From Larix kaempferi (lineage: Eukaryota > Streptophyta > Pinopsida > Pinales > Pinaceae), in assembly GCA_027924585.1 (NCBI GenBank), contig BSBM01000125.1, positions 5,027,001 through 5,091,000 on the forward strand: 64,000 nt of DNA, given 5' to 3'. Position 1 is the first letter of the stretch; every line of letters starts with the position of its first letter. A model generated the notes under the pieces. That model had not been told where the DNA came from and ran no database searches. It worked only from the letters and a program-made list of their open reading frames with translations. The translations under genes were made by a program, and so were the position numbers. Shown piece by piece: positions 1-10,619 of this stretch.

Positions 1-136
1 TTTTGAGGGAAAAAAGGTGTATTATGGTCTTTTTGGTGACCTTTTGATGGCTTTAGAGGCTTACATGGTGTAAAAGTGGACAAATGGGTCACATGAATAC
101 GGGAATGAGCTAGTGAGCACTTTTTGGGTGTTAACA
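1..136 (-). repeat. Element A 3' LTR (partial, window edge)
   Basis: These bases match about 9198-9333 with few differences, including the shared end in GGGTGTTAACA. On the minus strand this is the first 136 bases of the 3' LTR; the rest lies left of the window. Confidence 0.9.
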
Positions 137-156
137 GATTGCCCCCTGATGTGTGA
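137..156 (-). other. Element A polypurine tract
   Basis: Directly before the 3' LTR the minus strand reads CATCAGGGGGCAATC, a purine-rich stretch in the place where plus-strand DNA synthesis of an LTR element is primed. Confidence 0.7.
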
Positions 157-1420
157 GGGAAAAATATCATCATATGGCTGATAGACATCATAGTTCTTTT
201 GTGTTTTTCCTGGGGTTTGGAGAAGAGAAGATACTAATTGGAGACTGGAGCAACGACCCCTTGGAAGCTGCAAAAACTAAAAAATATTACATGGCCTCAA
301 AATGAATGAGGGATATATCTGACTATAGATGAGGCGGGCATACCCATGCTTGTATCAAGACATATACATAACAATTAGGCCCACGAAGGGGGTCCTGAAG
401 AAATACATAAAAATATGCTGGTACATTATAATGGTCCAGAGGGGACACAATGCTGGGACGTCTCATGGTGATATCATGACTGATCTGAATAACTGATACA
501 CTAGAAAAAAGGCAACAACCGTTCTGAAAAAGGTATCAAAAGGGTTGATGAATTGTTGAAACTGAAGGTGTCCAACATTTGTAGGGACTCAATGACTATG
601 AGTCGTCTCTGAGGAGTACATGTAAATGTATACTGGGTTACATCTGAATACTGTTGCCAAGCGCAACCCGGATATCTAAAGGAAGATGTAACTGGTTGTT
701 TTCTTAATTAAACTCTCAATTGTGGTAGAGTTAGGTGATATCCAGGGTCTTCAATGAATAACTAAAAGGACTGATACCCTATACGAGTCTCAACAATGCG
801 ATCAAGGTGTTGAAGTCGAGCATGTGAGAAGCAATCATTTGGAGAGGCACCGAGGACTCCTTTCGAAATGATCCTTAGGCACTCATCACAAATGGTGATG
901 AGTCCAAGGCATAGGGACCTCTGGGTATATCCTATGGAATAGATTTGGTTGGTGTCGATAGAGGGAGATGAACAAATATCAAGGCAATGATGTTTCTTTG
1001 ATAGGAGCGCGAGGTGCACAACTGGTATGTGGTAGTATTGATTGTAGGACTGACATACTGTGGGGATGGGAATGACTGGGGTCATAGAATGGGTGGACTC
1101 AAACTTTGTTTGTTCAGAGTATGATGACATGGTTGACCTGGCAGCGTAGGAAACTGACTTGTAGGTGTGGGGATCATGGCTTTAAGGGGTGAAGGGTATG
1201 TATTGTAGATTGGAGTGACTCTGGGGGGACAAGCGGATGGATGCTGTAGAGGGACTCTCAGGGTGATGTACTACAGAATACTCTGAAAAAAGGTGACAAA
1301 AATGGGGGAGCTGCCCTATGAGTGGACATGTTCTGTTGTGGTGCCAAAAACACCATTGGTTCCTTCTTCGTAGTTTTAATGAGCTCCAAGAAGGGATAAA
1401 AGTGTGCTCTGAAATGGTAT
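157..1420. other. Element A 3' non-coding region
   Basis: Between the tandem repeats and the polypurine tract I see no domain or conserved motif. A 122-codon open frame on the minus strand at 762-1130 shows no recognisable family and has no strong sign of being coding. The stretch is probably 3' untranslated sequence of element A. Confidence 0.5.
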
Positions 1421-1935
1421 TGTCCTATGGATTTTGTGAGCCCAGGACTGTTCGTGCTCATGAATGCTTTCATTTTTAAGGAGTCTGAAAATGATAAGAA
1501 GACTCTGCAGTAGTGGTGGAGTACCGTCCTATGGATTTATATGAGCCCAGAATGATGATTACTCGTGGTCGCTTTCATGTTTAGAGAGTTTGAAAGCGGT
1601 AAGTGGACTCCATTGGCGTTATTTTTTGTAAGTTAGTCTCCAAGGCCCGAAAAATCATAAAATGATGCAAATGGAGAACTCTTCTAGCCGATGTGACTAG
1701 AGTATTCCTTTTTCGTAATTATTCTACAAGGTCCGGAAAAGGGGTAAACTTATACCAGGTAGACGCCCTTTCAGATACGTTTAGCAAGCATGAAAGGAAG
1801 CAAGGTCGCTGGACGATCTTTTCATTGTTTTAGGAGTTAGAAAAGAGCTTAACAGAAACTCCTCAAGTGCCTTTTTCGTAAAGGAATTGCTCGGCCCGAA
1901 AAAGGGGTAAAATTATACCAAACAAAAAGGTATTG
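1421..1935. repeat. Diverged short repeats in element A
   Basis: Two copies of 'gtcctatggattt..tgagccca' lie at about 1422 and 1528, roughly 106 bp apart. Copies of 'ggcccgaaaaa..ggtaaa..ttatacca' lie at about 1730 and 1890, with a weaker related copy near 1645. The units are well diverged and look like an older, partly decayed tandem array next to the clearer one at 1936-2710. Confidence 0.5.
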
Positions 1936-2710
1936 ATGAGAGCGAGAAATGGTCTCAAGAGTCATCATGAGTGCGGAAAACTAAATCCGGTGACATAAAG
2001 ATCGTAAAAAATGGGAAACTGTTGATGTGGCATGCAAAACGAGGTGATGAGCGGTACTTTTAATAAATGCCCGAAACTTATGGGGGTGAGGGTGAAAAAT
2101 GATCTCAAGCATCATCATGAATGTGGAAAACTGAATCCGACGATATAAAACTCGTAAAAAATGGACGACGGCCGATGTGGCACGCAAACCAAGGCGATGA
2201 GGGGCATGGGAAAAAATGCCCAAAATATATGGGGGTGAGAGCAAGAAATGATCTCAAGCATCATCACGAGCGCGGAAAACTGAATCTGACAATATAAGAC
2301 TCGTAAAAAATGGACGACGACCGATGTGGCATGCAAACTGAGGCGACTAGGGGCATGGGACCCGAAAAATATGGGGGTGAGAGCGAGAAATGATCTCAAG
2401 AATCATCATGAGCGCGAAAAACTGAATCTAGTGATATAAGACTCGTTAAAAATGGATGACGGCCGATGTGGCACGCAAACTGAGGCGATGAGGGGCATTG
2501 GAAAAAATGCCCAAAAAATCTGGAGGTGAGAGCGAGAAATGATCTCAAGCATCATCACGAGTGCGGAAAACTGAATCCGGCAATATAAGACTTGTCAAAA
2601 ACGGACAACGACCGAAGTGGCACACAAACCTAGGTGATGAGGGGCATGGAAAAAATGCCTGAAAAAACTAGTGGTGATAGTGAGAAATGGTCTCAAGCAT
2701 CATCACGGGC
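1936..2710. repeat. ~146-bp tandem repeat array in element A
   Basis: The block 'gagaaatgatctcaagcatc' recurs at about 1938, 2091, 2237, 2379, 2527 and 2669, so the unit is about 142-153 bp and there are five full copies plus part of a sixth. Each unit also carries 'ggaaaactgaatc', 'aaaatgga' and 'cgatgtggcacgcaaac'. The array lies downstream of gag and upstream of the 3' LTR. Tandem repeats in that position are established for Ogre elements and have been linked to the birth of satellite DNA. Short open frames across the array simply reflect the repeat. Confidence 0.85.
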
Positions 2711-2964
2711 TCTGAAATATGAATTCGGCGGTGCAAATGGTGCAAACAATAGAAGTCATAAGGACTCCAGAATGGTCAAAGGAAATAACTAGGTTAAAAA
2801 ATGGCTACAAATAAAGGTGAGCCCACCAAGCCAAGGATGCAGTGGTGGAGAGAAATGATGACCCGCGGGGGAAGAATACTAGGTGTATCAAATCAAATCA
2901 AATATACAAGTGATATGTGACCTAAAAAATGGTTGAGATCACGCATGTGAAAAAGTCAGCAGGG
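2711..2964. other. Unassigned element A sequence
   Basis: Non-coding on inspection; it links the tandem array to the 3' edge of the gag frame. No motif recognised. Confidence 0.4.
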
Positions 2965-3398
2965 TTAATGAACTACCCCTATGCTATGTGCATGGGGTTT
3001 GTGATTGTGGATCACATATGTGTTGGTCTGAACAATGGGATCATTGGAATACTGAGATAGATGTGATGGGGAAGGTTCAAAATGATTGATCATGCCCCCT
3101 ATCCCAAGGTCGAGGTAATCTATTATGCTCTCTAACTCAGAGGTGTCAATGTGGTGCAGATGTTGTCTCAGAGAGGGATTAATAGGGCATTGAGCAACTA
3201 CTGGTGGGGGATGTATACCATGAGGCTGTGGGCCATGGTGGCATACTGAAGTGATGATATGATGATGGGGGATTCCCCCAGTATCTTCGACGAGAATCAC
3301 GATGATGATGAGTAGGCAAGGTTTTGGGCCTGCCCCCATGTTGTGGACATGTGGTTTCCTCGTTGATTTGAAAGGGTTGAACATGTGTGTCAAAGGGA

Positions 3399-6300
3399 TC
3401 AATGGAAGGGGGCCGACCGAACATAGGGGTCTCCAATGGAAACCATGTAAATGGTGTTAATATATTTTGAGGAGGAATATGGTGGGGGATGAATTTCCTC
3501 AATGAGAGGATGGGATATCTCTAGGTCGGCACTATTCAATTCGTATAGTGCTGCTCTATAATCTGGGAGATCGGGGCAATGATGTGAAAAATGGCCGTAG
3601 ATGCCGCATATCGCACAAGGGTGGTTAGTACGCAAAGATTTATCACGAGGATGAGGGGGAAGCTCGAGTTTGACAACTGGAATGTTAGTGTCATCATCCA
3701 ACATTTGCATATGCTCTTGAAGTGTCAGCAATTGTGGACATTGATGGGTGGCATGGCCTATGTCGTTGCACAAAGAGCACTTGGGGGGTATGTGGATTGT
3801 TGGGGGATTCTTCGCTAATTTGGGGGTCGCTGGGGGGGTCTGAGTTGTGGGTCCAGTGGTGTAGGTTTGTGGACCTCTGCCCCCAGTGTTTCGAAGTGGT
3901 GGGGGAGTATAATTGGATGTTGATGCAGTGGCTGCTGTTGGAGATGGTCGATTTTGGATGTTTGCTACTCCAGGGGGTGGACGGTTAGAAGTATTGATGG
4001 TTTGCACCGGTTGTAAAATGACATTCGGTGTCGGGGGAGGGGTTGGGGCAGGTAGGTACCATACAGGTAGTCCTGATGTCAATCCTAGGAGATTAATTGT
4101 AGCCATGACTGGTGTGCTGATGGCGCCTAAAGGGGGAAATAAAAATTGGATAGTATGAATTGGTGTTGCTCCTACGTGAGTTGGCACTGAGGGCGGTTGC
4201 GGGAGTAAATGGGGTTGTTGGTTTGGTACCTGTGTGTTCTGCGAGAGGGTGCACAAATCAGATATCTTGGTTATCTTCAAAGGGGGTGGGATGGATTGGA
4301 ATGTGGAGTTCATAGGTTATTTCGAGTATAATCCGAGTCTGACTGTGGAGACGAACGATGTAGGTGCGTTCTGAATTGGTTGTTCAATCATAGGGAGAAT
4401 GTTTGCAGGTGCACCGGGGGTGTATTGGTTTCGACGCATTTGGAGGTTGATATCATTTGATGACATCATTAGAAAATGTTGAGTGTTGGACTCTGCATGT
4501 TGGTAATCGGTTGCTGCATAGGTAATTTGCTGCTGTGTTGCAGCGGATCCTTGAGGGGGATTATTTTGACGAGTGTTTACCATGCCTTGGTTTGGTAAGG
4601 GATTTTGCAATATCATGGGTTGTGGCTAAGGAGGAGGTGTTGGCTGTGTAGCATATCCTTGGCATTGGGCATCATCATTCCATAGTTTCCGTGCTCACTC
4701 CAAATGGGGGCAAGTGTGTGTGTAATGGCCATATACTTCGCATATGGAACATGGGTGGTTTGTTCGTAAATTGGGGTTCTTACCCTGTTTCGGTGGTCGA
4801 TCAGGGTTTTGGTTGGTGGGGGTAGCATTGTTTTTGTTTGGAGGATAAGTCTGAGCGACTGGAGGTTGTGGTGCAGCAAGTGCTGCCTGTGGTGGGTAAT
4901 AAGCCGCTAGGGATTGTGAGTGAACAGGAGCATGTGTGGCCTGCTGATGGTAATACGTAGGGGGTGCAACTAGAGGTGGATAGGCTGAAGGTGTGTGACC
5001 ATAACACTGTGGTGGACATGAGGGTCCATGAGTGTGGTGGGGGTGGACCATGGGAGCACACGAAGTTGTAGCTCTGGAGTGAGATGTGGCCTGTGAAAGA
5101 TCGGGGCAGGTATTATTGTGCATAATGGAAAATGGTGGGTAGTAAACAGGAGGGTTATGAGATGGACCTATTGCTTGTTGTGGTTGTGGGTAACCTTGAG
5201 CTGCTGGAAGTGTTGGAGCAAGAGGTGCTTCCTGTTGAGGATAATAAGCCACTTGGGCTTGTGGCTCAACCAGAGTTTGGTGGGCCTGTTGGTTATAATA
5301 TGGGGTTGGCGCATAAGCTAATGGTGCTTTCCCATAACATTGTGGTGGACACGAGGGTCCATGAATGTGGTGGGTGTGTGTTACTAGAGCATACAAAGTT
5401 GTAGCTCTAGAATTAGATGAAGCCCTAGAAAGGTCTGGGGTGTTGTTTGTACTCGTCATGGTAAAAGGTTTGTTTTGCGCTGTAACCTGGCCGATAATAC
5501 CGTCGGCAACATGGGATGCCCCCAGCGCGTCATGGTGGGATGGATCGCCATGCGGGGCGTCAGGTAAAATAGTGTATAGATATCCTGACTGGGCATATAT
5601 GAGGTCGAATTGTTGAGCTTTTAAGATAGCTTCTTCTTTTGACTGGGGTCATTCAGAAGCTACATCTTTGGCTATGAGGGGTAGGAGTGATTTGAGGAAC
5701 CAATCCAAAAAGATATGGTCGTCAAGTTTTATCTTGTAGAGGTTCTCGCACTTATGCCACTCATGGATATGATCGGTGATGTGTGTAGCGGTGTTCTGTC
5801 TACAAGATAAAAGTATTTCCACTCCTGCATCATAGCGTACAGGTAGTTGAAAGAACTGGAGGAATGTTGAGGCGAGGGACATAAATGTGTTGTGGGTCCC
5901 ATGTGGCTTCTCAATGTACCACTTGGATGCAGAGCCAGTGAAAGTTCTTTGTAAAAGTCTCAGTCTAATGGAATAATCTACTATGGCGTTAGAGGAACAC
6001 CATAGGTGAAACGACATGATGTGGTTTTGGGGATCTTCCCCAGCTTTTCCTTCAAATTTTGGGATATCTGAGGGAAGCTTTGTGGGCATGGGTGGCCACG
6101 TAGGGTTGTGTCTAATAGGATCATTGGTTAACCTAGCCAGGTGTGGTAAGTTTAGAATAGCCATGTATGGCAGACTGGAAGATGGGTGTGGCATGGTCAC
6201 TGGGGCATAAGTATTAATGGTAGCATTATGGAGTGGTCCAATGCCCCCTAAGGGTATGCTAGGTGTGAAAGGGATATTACCTCCAGCCGATGTGGTGTGG

Positions 6301-6587
6301 GAGGTGCCTGCGTTCCCAAGTGCAACATGGGTTGATGATGGGTTAGGAATGGTTCCGGTAATCCCAGGGATCTGGGTAGTGGTAATGAGATGGGGGGTGA
6401 CCCTTATGTTGGTCATACCCAAAATAGGTGGTGGTCCTATGTTGGGCATGCCTAGAGGGGGTGTGGCCCCTATGTTAGGCATGCCTAGAGGGGGTGTGGC
6501 TATCGTGGTTGCCACGATAGTGGTGGGTTTTGTTGATGTATCTCCAATAGCATTGGTGAATAGGGGGTCATATTGTGATCTAGCCAT
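3399..6587 (-). pseudogene. gag: Element A Gag polyprotein (capsid plus three CCHC knuckles)
   Basis: One minus-strand frame runs from the ATG at 6587 to 3399 with only four in-frame stops (near 5648, 4694, 4616 and 4314), about 1,060 codons. From the N terminus there is a Gly/Pro/Thr-rich segment with a GMPNIG repeat, then a retrotransposon capsid domain (about 5650-6080; motifs PKFEGKAGED and SASKWY), then a Pro/Tyr/Gln-rich segment that is internally duplicated, then three CCHC knuckles: CSICEVYGHYTHTC (about 4717-4760), CSLCNDIGHATHQC (3737-3778) and CAICGIYGHFSHHC (about 3570-3615). Capsid and knuckles package element RNA in cytoplasmic particles. A further frame at 2965-3402 may be the shifted C terminus. 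The knuckles are far apart (about 1 kb), which is unusual. No pol follows. Confidence 0.8.
4775..5435 (-). repeat. Internal ~330-bp duplication in element A gag
   Basis: Two consecutive ~110-residue units each carry SRATT, then HGPSCPPQCYG, then a Tyr/Pro/Gln-rich tail (PYYNQQA in one, TYYHQQA in the other). At DNA level 'cataacactgtggtggacat' near 5000 matches 'cataacattgtggtggacac' near 5334. This looks like a tandem duplication of a low-complexity linker between capsid and the knuckles. Confidence 0.8.
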
Positions 6588-8229
6588 GGGGTTGGTTGGT
6601 GATGTCTCAGTGGGGTGTTCGGTTTCAACCTCAGAATCAGATGTGAAATGAGGTGCATCAGAATCGGATGAGTGGGTTCTTTTCCGATGACGTGTGGACT
6701 CAAGGGATAATGCTCTACATCTATGACATGTAGAGTAAAGTGTACCGAACTGAGGGGGTTCACCCTGAAAACGGCAGGATCGTCTTAAGTTCTCAATGGT
6801 GAGATATGTATAAAAATGCCAATGGATGGTGGTGATATAAAAAACTCAAGACCCTAATGCCATGATGTGTGCAGGAGGGGAGTGTAAAAAAATAATGGCT
6901 CTCAGGCCAACAACCAACCTCAAAAGCACTTATTATAACAACTATGCTATAATAAGTGGAGGAATCAAGAAAAGTGGTCAGAATACCAAAAATCAAATAG
7001 TTCCTAGAAAAAAGTGGTGCTTATTAGACCAAGGGGGGTAGTAGAGCATGCAAACACCTAACTAAAAGTGGTATTATGACTCAACTAATTATATCCTATG
7101 CAAGGTTATGAAATCCAAGTAAGAGAATATGGGTAGTGGAATCAAAGGCTAGATATCCCCCTACCGGGAAGGACATCGGGTAGACAATCCTAAAAATTGG
7201 TCGCTAGGATACCCCGTTCATGACATGTTCGGTTGGGTGAATCTGCAGTTTGTTTCTATCACCATTGTACTCCCATACGAGTAGTACACCGAGAACTGCG
7301 AAAGGTATCCTTCGGTTATTGAATGGATAGCGGTATTCCACTCAGACTTCCGGAACCAGTCTGGCTACTTCAACCCTCCTAAGGGAGAGGCCTTCCCGAT
7401 ACATTGGTGTATAACTGTGTCAACAAATAATAAGGGATTTTTGGGTTCCCTAAAAGACAACCACTATGTATTAGATGTAAATAATTGAGGGGTGTTATTG
7501 GAAAACCTATCCCCCCAATCCTACCTAGCTACAAGATTCTTCAAGTGTTCCCCAAGTGAGGTTAAAGTGTTGGTTGAGTTTAGGTAAGGCTCAGTTAATT
7601 AAAAATGTGGCAGATTGGGTGCAAGTGTGATTATTTAACTGAAAATCAATTTGCCTCGCTTGGGCGATTGATTACAAATTAAAAACAAAATGATTCCAAT
7701 TTGCAAAAAATAAAAGGCTTTTTCTGAAATGTAAATGCTTTAACAAAAATAATTCAAAAACTATGGAATTTTGAAATAATTTTTAAAGGAGAACAAATAT
7801 CATAGAAATAAGTGGTATTCTAATGCTTTGGCCAAAATATATAGCAAATTAAAAATTTGGTTTTAATTTTGCAAAAATGAAATTGCTTCACAATTTTTCT
7901 TTCACTAGACTGAAATTTTTTAAAAATGATGAAGTAAAGCAAAATAATAGTAAGAAATATCAATACTTAATGCTACAAAATGAAACAGTAGGCTATTCAA
8001 AAGTTCAGGGAAGTTGGCTGGAAAATATGGGCCAAAATGGGTGAACTGAAGTGATAAATAACACTAAAATAAAATATTAGAGAAATTTCTATGAAACATT
8101 TCTTAAATATAATAGGATATTTGGATTCCTTGATCAAAAACACCCAATTTGAAAAAACAAATCGTCTCAAACGGAGTTCGAAAGAGGGAGATATGGCCAT
8201 TTGAAAGTTGAGTCACGCTGCCATAAAAT
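6588..8229 (-). other. Element A leader (5' untranslated region, with possible gag extension)
   Basis: About 1.6 kb between the repeat-rich leader start and gag. The gag frame stays open upstream of the first ATG to about 6835 and encodes a short Cys motif (STCHRCRA, about 6712-6732) and an acidic/Ser-rich stretch, so translation might start further up or be joined by splicing; that is inference. From 6840 to 8229 I see only AT-rich non-coding DNA. Ogre/Tat elements are known for long leaders. Confidence 0.55.
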
Positions 8230-8475
8230 TACATCGCGGGTTTCGGGCTAAAAGCCGCGTTGTGCATCGCGGGTTTGAGCCGTGAAGTCGCGATGTGCAG
8301 CACATAAAATAGCCGTGATGTGCAGCGTGGAGAAAGGCCGCGATGTGCAGTGCGGAAAAAGGTCGCGAAGTCGCGATGAGCCACGTGGAAAAAGGCTGCG
8401 AGGTCGCGATGAGCCGGGCGACTGTCGGGCGACAAGTCGCGATGCAAAAATGGAAAAAAGGTTGCCGAAAATGAA
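8230..8475. repeat. CpG-rich short repeats in element A leader
   Basis: Variants of 'gtcgcgatgagcc' and 'gccgcgatgtgcag' joined by 'ggaaaaaggc' recur at ~25-40-bp steps through this block, in otherwise AT-rich DNA. The block lies just downstream of the primer binding site in the element's own orientation, inside the leader. A 97-codon open frame here is a by-product of the repeats. Confidence 0.7.
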
Positions 8476-8629
8476 ACTGAAAAGTGAAATTTTGGTCTGT
8501 TAAGGGCTACAGAAAGGGCCAAGAGCTAGGGCAACAATGAATATGCTGTCTAGTATGATAGATCTGCTAATTGGAATGGTAAAAAGAAGTAAAAAACAAA
8601 GATCTAAAGAAAAAATTTAAATCTCGAAA

Positions 8630-8645
8630 CCCAGCGGAGTCGCCA
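8630..8645 (-). other. Element A primer binding site
   Basis: The minus strand reads TGGCGACTCCGCTGGG, six bases inside the LTR end at 8652. A primer site of this kind, complementary to a tRNA 3' end (arginine type, as I recall for Ogre/Tat elements), primes minus-strand DNA synthesis. It sets the inner LTR edge. Confidence 0.75.
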
Positions 8646-8651
8646 AAAAAC

Positions 8652-9333
8652 TGTTGCTTGGGTTTTCAACCAAGCATGTGCAAGGATGCACTTATTAACT
8701 TGTAATAGCAGTCTTCGAATTGAAAGCAAATACAACTATAAACTAATATAATATTAACATGTGCATATAAGAATAAATTTAAAATGATTAACAGAAAGAA
8801 CAAGAAACGAAATAACGAATGAATTTTGTATTATAATACCTAAAATGGTGAGGATGTTTGGTGTCGAGCAACTCCAAGGTTGAGGTGCTCCAGGCTCCAA
8901 TGGTCTCTTCTCCAAGATTGCTAAAATGGTCAAAGAACTCAAGAGAGATTTTGACAGCATGAGGATAGGATGGATGATGGATGGAAAGTGAGGAGCCCCT
9001 ATCACCTTTTTATAGTTTTTTGGTGATGGGGAATACCATTATGGTTTTGAGGAAACCAATGGTATTGACCAACATGGTTTAGATACCTTTTTCCCTCTTT
9101 TTTTCTTTTTTTGAATATTTTTATTCCCTTTTAATATTTTTTGGGAATTCTGGACCCTTTTTGAGGGTTTTTTGTGTTTTTTGAGGAAAAATATATATTT
9201 TGAGGGAAAAAAGGTGTATTATGGTCTTTTTGGTGACCTTTTGATGGCTTTAGAGGCTCAAATGGTGAAAAAGTGGACAAATGGGTCATGTGAATACGGG
9301 AATGAGCTAGTGAGAAATTTTTGGGTGTTAACA
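8652..9333 (-). repeat. Element A 5' LTR
   Basis: A 682-bp LTR with the canonical TG at 8652 and CA at 9333 (both strands read TG..CA). Its outer end is repeated at 1-136. On the minus strand a TATA box lies near 9007-9016. Its right edge abuts interrupted gag sequence of element B; AGAGG at 9334-9338 is the expected right copy of the target duplication, whose partner is outside the window. Confidence 0.9.
9007..9016 (-). promoter_or_regulatory. TATA box in element A 5' LTR
   Basis: The minus strand reads CTATAAAAAGG about 320 bases from the LTR start, a usual place for the retrotransposon promoter. Confidence 0.6.
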
Positions 9334-9906
9334 AGAGGAAGATGCCAGATGATCTATTATAACTATGGCCAACTAGGTCACTTATCTAGAGATTGTACCA
9401 ATCCATGTACTACCTTCAGTGATTGTAAATATTTTGATCATGTTATTGAAGCATGCCCGGTGTTAGCAGCAGAAATGCAGAAAATTAAGCAAGACGTACC
9501 TAACCCAAATATTCAACTGATCACAACAGAGAAAAGGAGTGCAGATTTAAGTATTAATGTTGTGATGCGAAGTGGTGCTGCAACAGGAAGAGATAGGAAA
9601 GCAGAAGCTTCAATTTCTGGAGATTTTGAAACTAAGCTAACCCTTCTTGAAACGATCCGGATTAGAGGGAAGACACCTGCTGTTAACCTGGAGAAAAACA
9701 AACAAGTCTTTGAAGAAGCACGAGACTTATTCAAAGAGCCAACACCTATGTCACCAGGAATCCCATTGCGAAGTGAAACAACGCATATGGAAGATATGCC
9801 AGTAGCGTATGACAAAACGTGCCTGACAGCAGAAATATGCACTTCTGTTGCGCAGTTCCTACGGAGCTGCATGAAATTATTGAAGAGCACAGATGCTGTA
9901 GTGTAA
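9334..9906 (+). pseudogene. gag: Element B Gag C terminus (knuckle and linker to protease)
   Basis: The frame begins exactly at the junction with element A, at an Arg/Gly segment that corresponds to the RGG box of element C. It goes on with a decayed knuckle (YYNYGQLGHLSRDC, where the first two Cys have become Tyr) and a second Cys/His stretch ending in EACPVL. The region after it, with VMRSGAATGRDR and FLRSCMKLL, aligns with element C 23446-24018. The first stop is at 9904, but the same frame continues into protease. The upstream half of gag is lost from view because element A landed here. An open frame that appears to begin at 9172 is an accident of A's LTR reading into B. Confidence 0.8.
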
Positions 9907-10600
9907 TTACAAAAACTATTAAACCAATATGAACCACGCGCTGAGACATATACTGCCCAGAGCGCAATTCATCACATCAAGAGCCACAAAATTACAGAAA
10001 GAGAAATGAGGCTCAGTGCATAGATATGCGATTATGAGATGGATGAAATCATCCTTGATCTAGGATCAGAGGTAAATGTCTTGACTAAGCAGACATGGAA
10101 GTAGATGGGGAGACCAAAGTTGTCATGGTTACCCATATAGTTAAGATTGGATAACCAGCAGAAAGTCATACATTTTGGGAGACTAGCCAATATTTTTGTT
10201 GACATCGATGGACTATGAAGTCATGCAAACTTCAAGGTTATTGAAATTGTGGATGATAGTCAGCCTTATCCAACACTATTAGGTATAGATTGGGCTATGT
10301 ATAACCTTTCCATCATCAACCTGAAGACCAAGAAGATGATCTTTGAAGGAAGGACATTAGGTTCATAGCACCCTTTGACCCTTCACAAGGAGAACGATAC
10401 AGTGAGACGATTCAGGAAGAATCCAGAGCACAAAATCTTGACCGCATTTACGAAATGTCTGCGAATCAGGATGACTAGATTAATCCTACGGCGGATGGAA
10501 CACTTAGTTGGCGATGTGACATTTCTTGCGTATCAGACTCTGACGCAGGACTGGAAAATTGGCAAAGCCGTATGTATGAAGAATCTGCTAGAAGATGCGT
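9907..10600 (+). pseudogene. pro: Element B protease
   Basis: Same frame as the gag fragment, with several stops and a shift near 10365. The aspartic protease core is seen as DEIILDLGSEVNVL (about 10040-10085), where the D-L-G triad replaces the usual D-T/S-G, and the second conserved part as TLLGIDWAMYNL (about 10275-10310). Both match element C's protease closely. The enzyme would cut the polyprotein inside the particle. The last part, with LSWRCDISC, leads directly into the second capsid-like domain. Confidence 0.8.
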
Positions 10601-10619
10601 GCAGATCACAAAGTCACTA

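Larger units (their letters stand above)
1..9333 (-). mobile_element. Element A: non-autonomous Ogre/Tat-like LTR retrotransposon, gag only
   Basis: An LTR element on the minus strand. Bases 1-136 repeat the outer end of the right-hand LTR (8652-9333), and both copies end in the same TGTTAACA. Reading on the minus strand the order is 5' LTR, a primer binding site of the TGGCGACTCCGCTGGG type, a ~2-kb leader, a long gag frame, a tandem repeat array, a polypurine tract and the start of the 3' LTR. No protease, reverse transcriptase, RNase H or integrase motif is visible in 8.5 kb, so it must depend on a partner element. The leader, the gag with retrotransposon capsid and CCHC knuckles, and repeats before the 3' LTR fit known Ogre/Tat habits; that family label is inference. 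It is inserted in element B at 9333/9334, inside the B gag sequence. About 546 bp of the left LTR lie outside the window. Confidence 0.85.

Noticed and set aside
1981-2399. Two overlapping minus-strand open frames with similar proteins
   Set aside because: They are translations of the 146-bp tandem repeat and carry no domain.
2965-3402. His/Pro-rich 145-codon frame as an independent gene
   Set aside because: More likely the frameshifted C terminus of element A gag; I could not confirm it as coding.
3591-4158. Plus-strand open frames with Gly/Val-rich proteins
   Set aside because: Antisense to the element A gag, which has clear CCHC knuckles on the minus strand.
5118-6651. Plus-strand open frames over element A gag
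   Set aside because: Antisense shadows of the Pro-rich gag; low-complexity translations.
8229-8522. Minus-strand frame with HRDLA/HRDFA repeats
   Set aside because: A by-product of the CpG-rich nucleotide repeats in the leader.
9172-9906. A 244-codon open frame that looks like one gene
   Set aside because: Its first 54 codons are element A's LTR; only from 9334 on is it element B gag. It is a chance fusion at an insertion junction.
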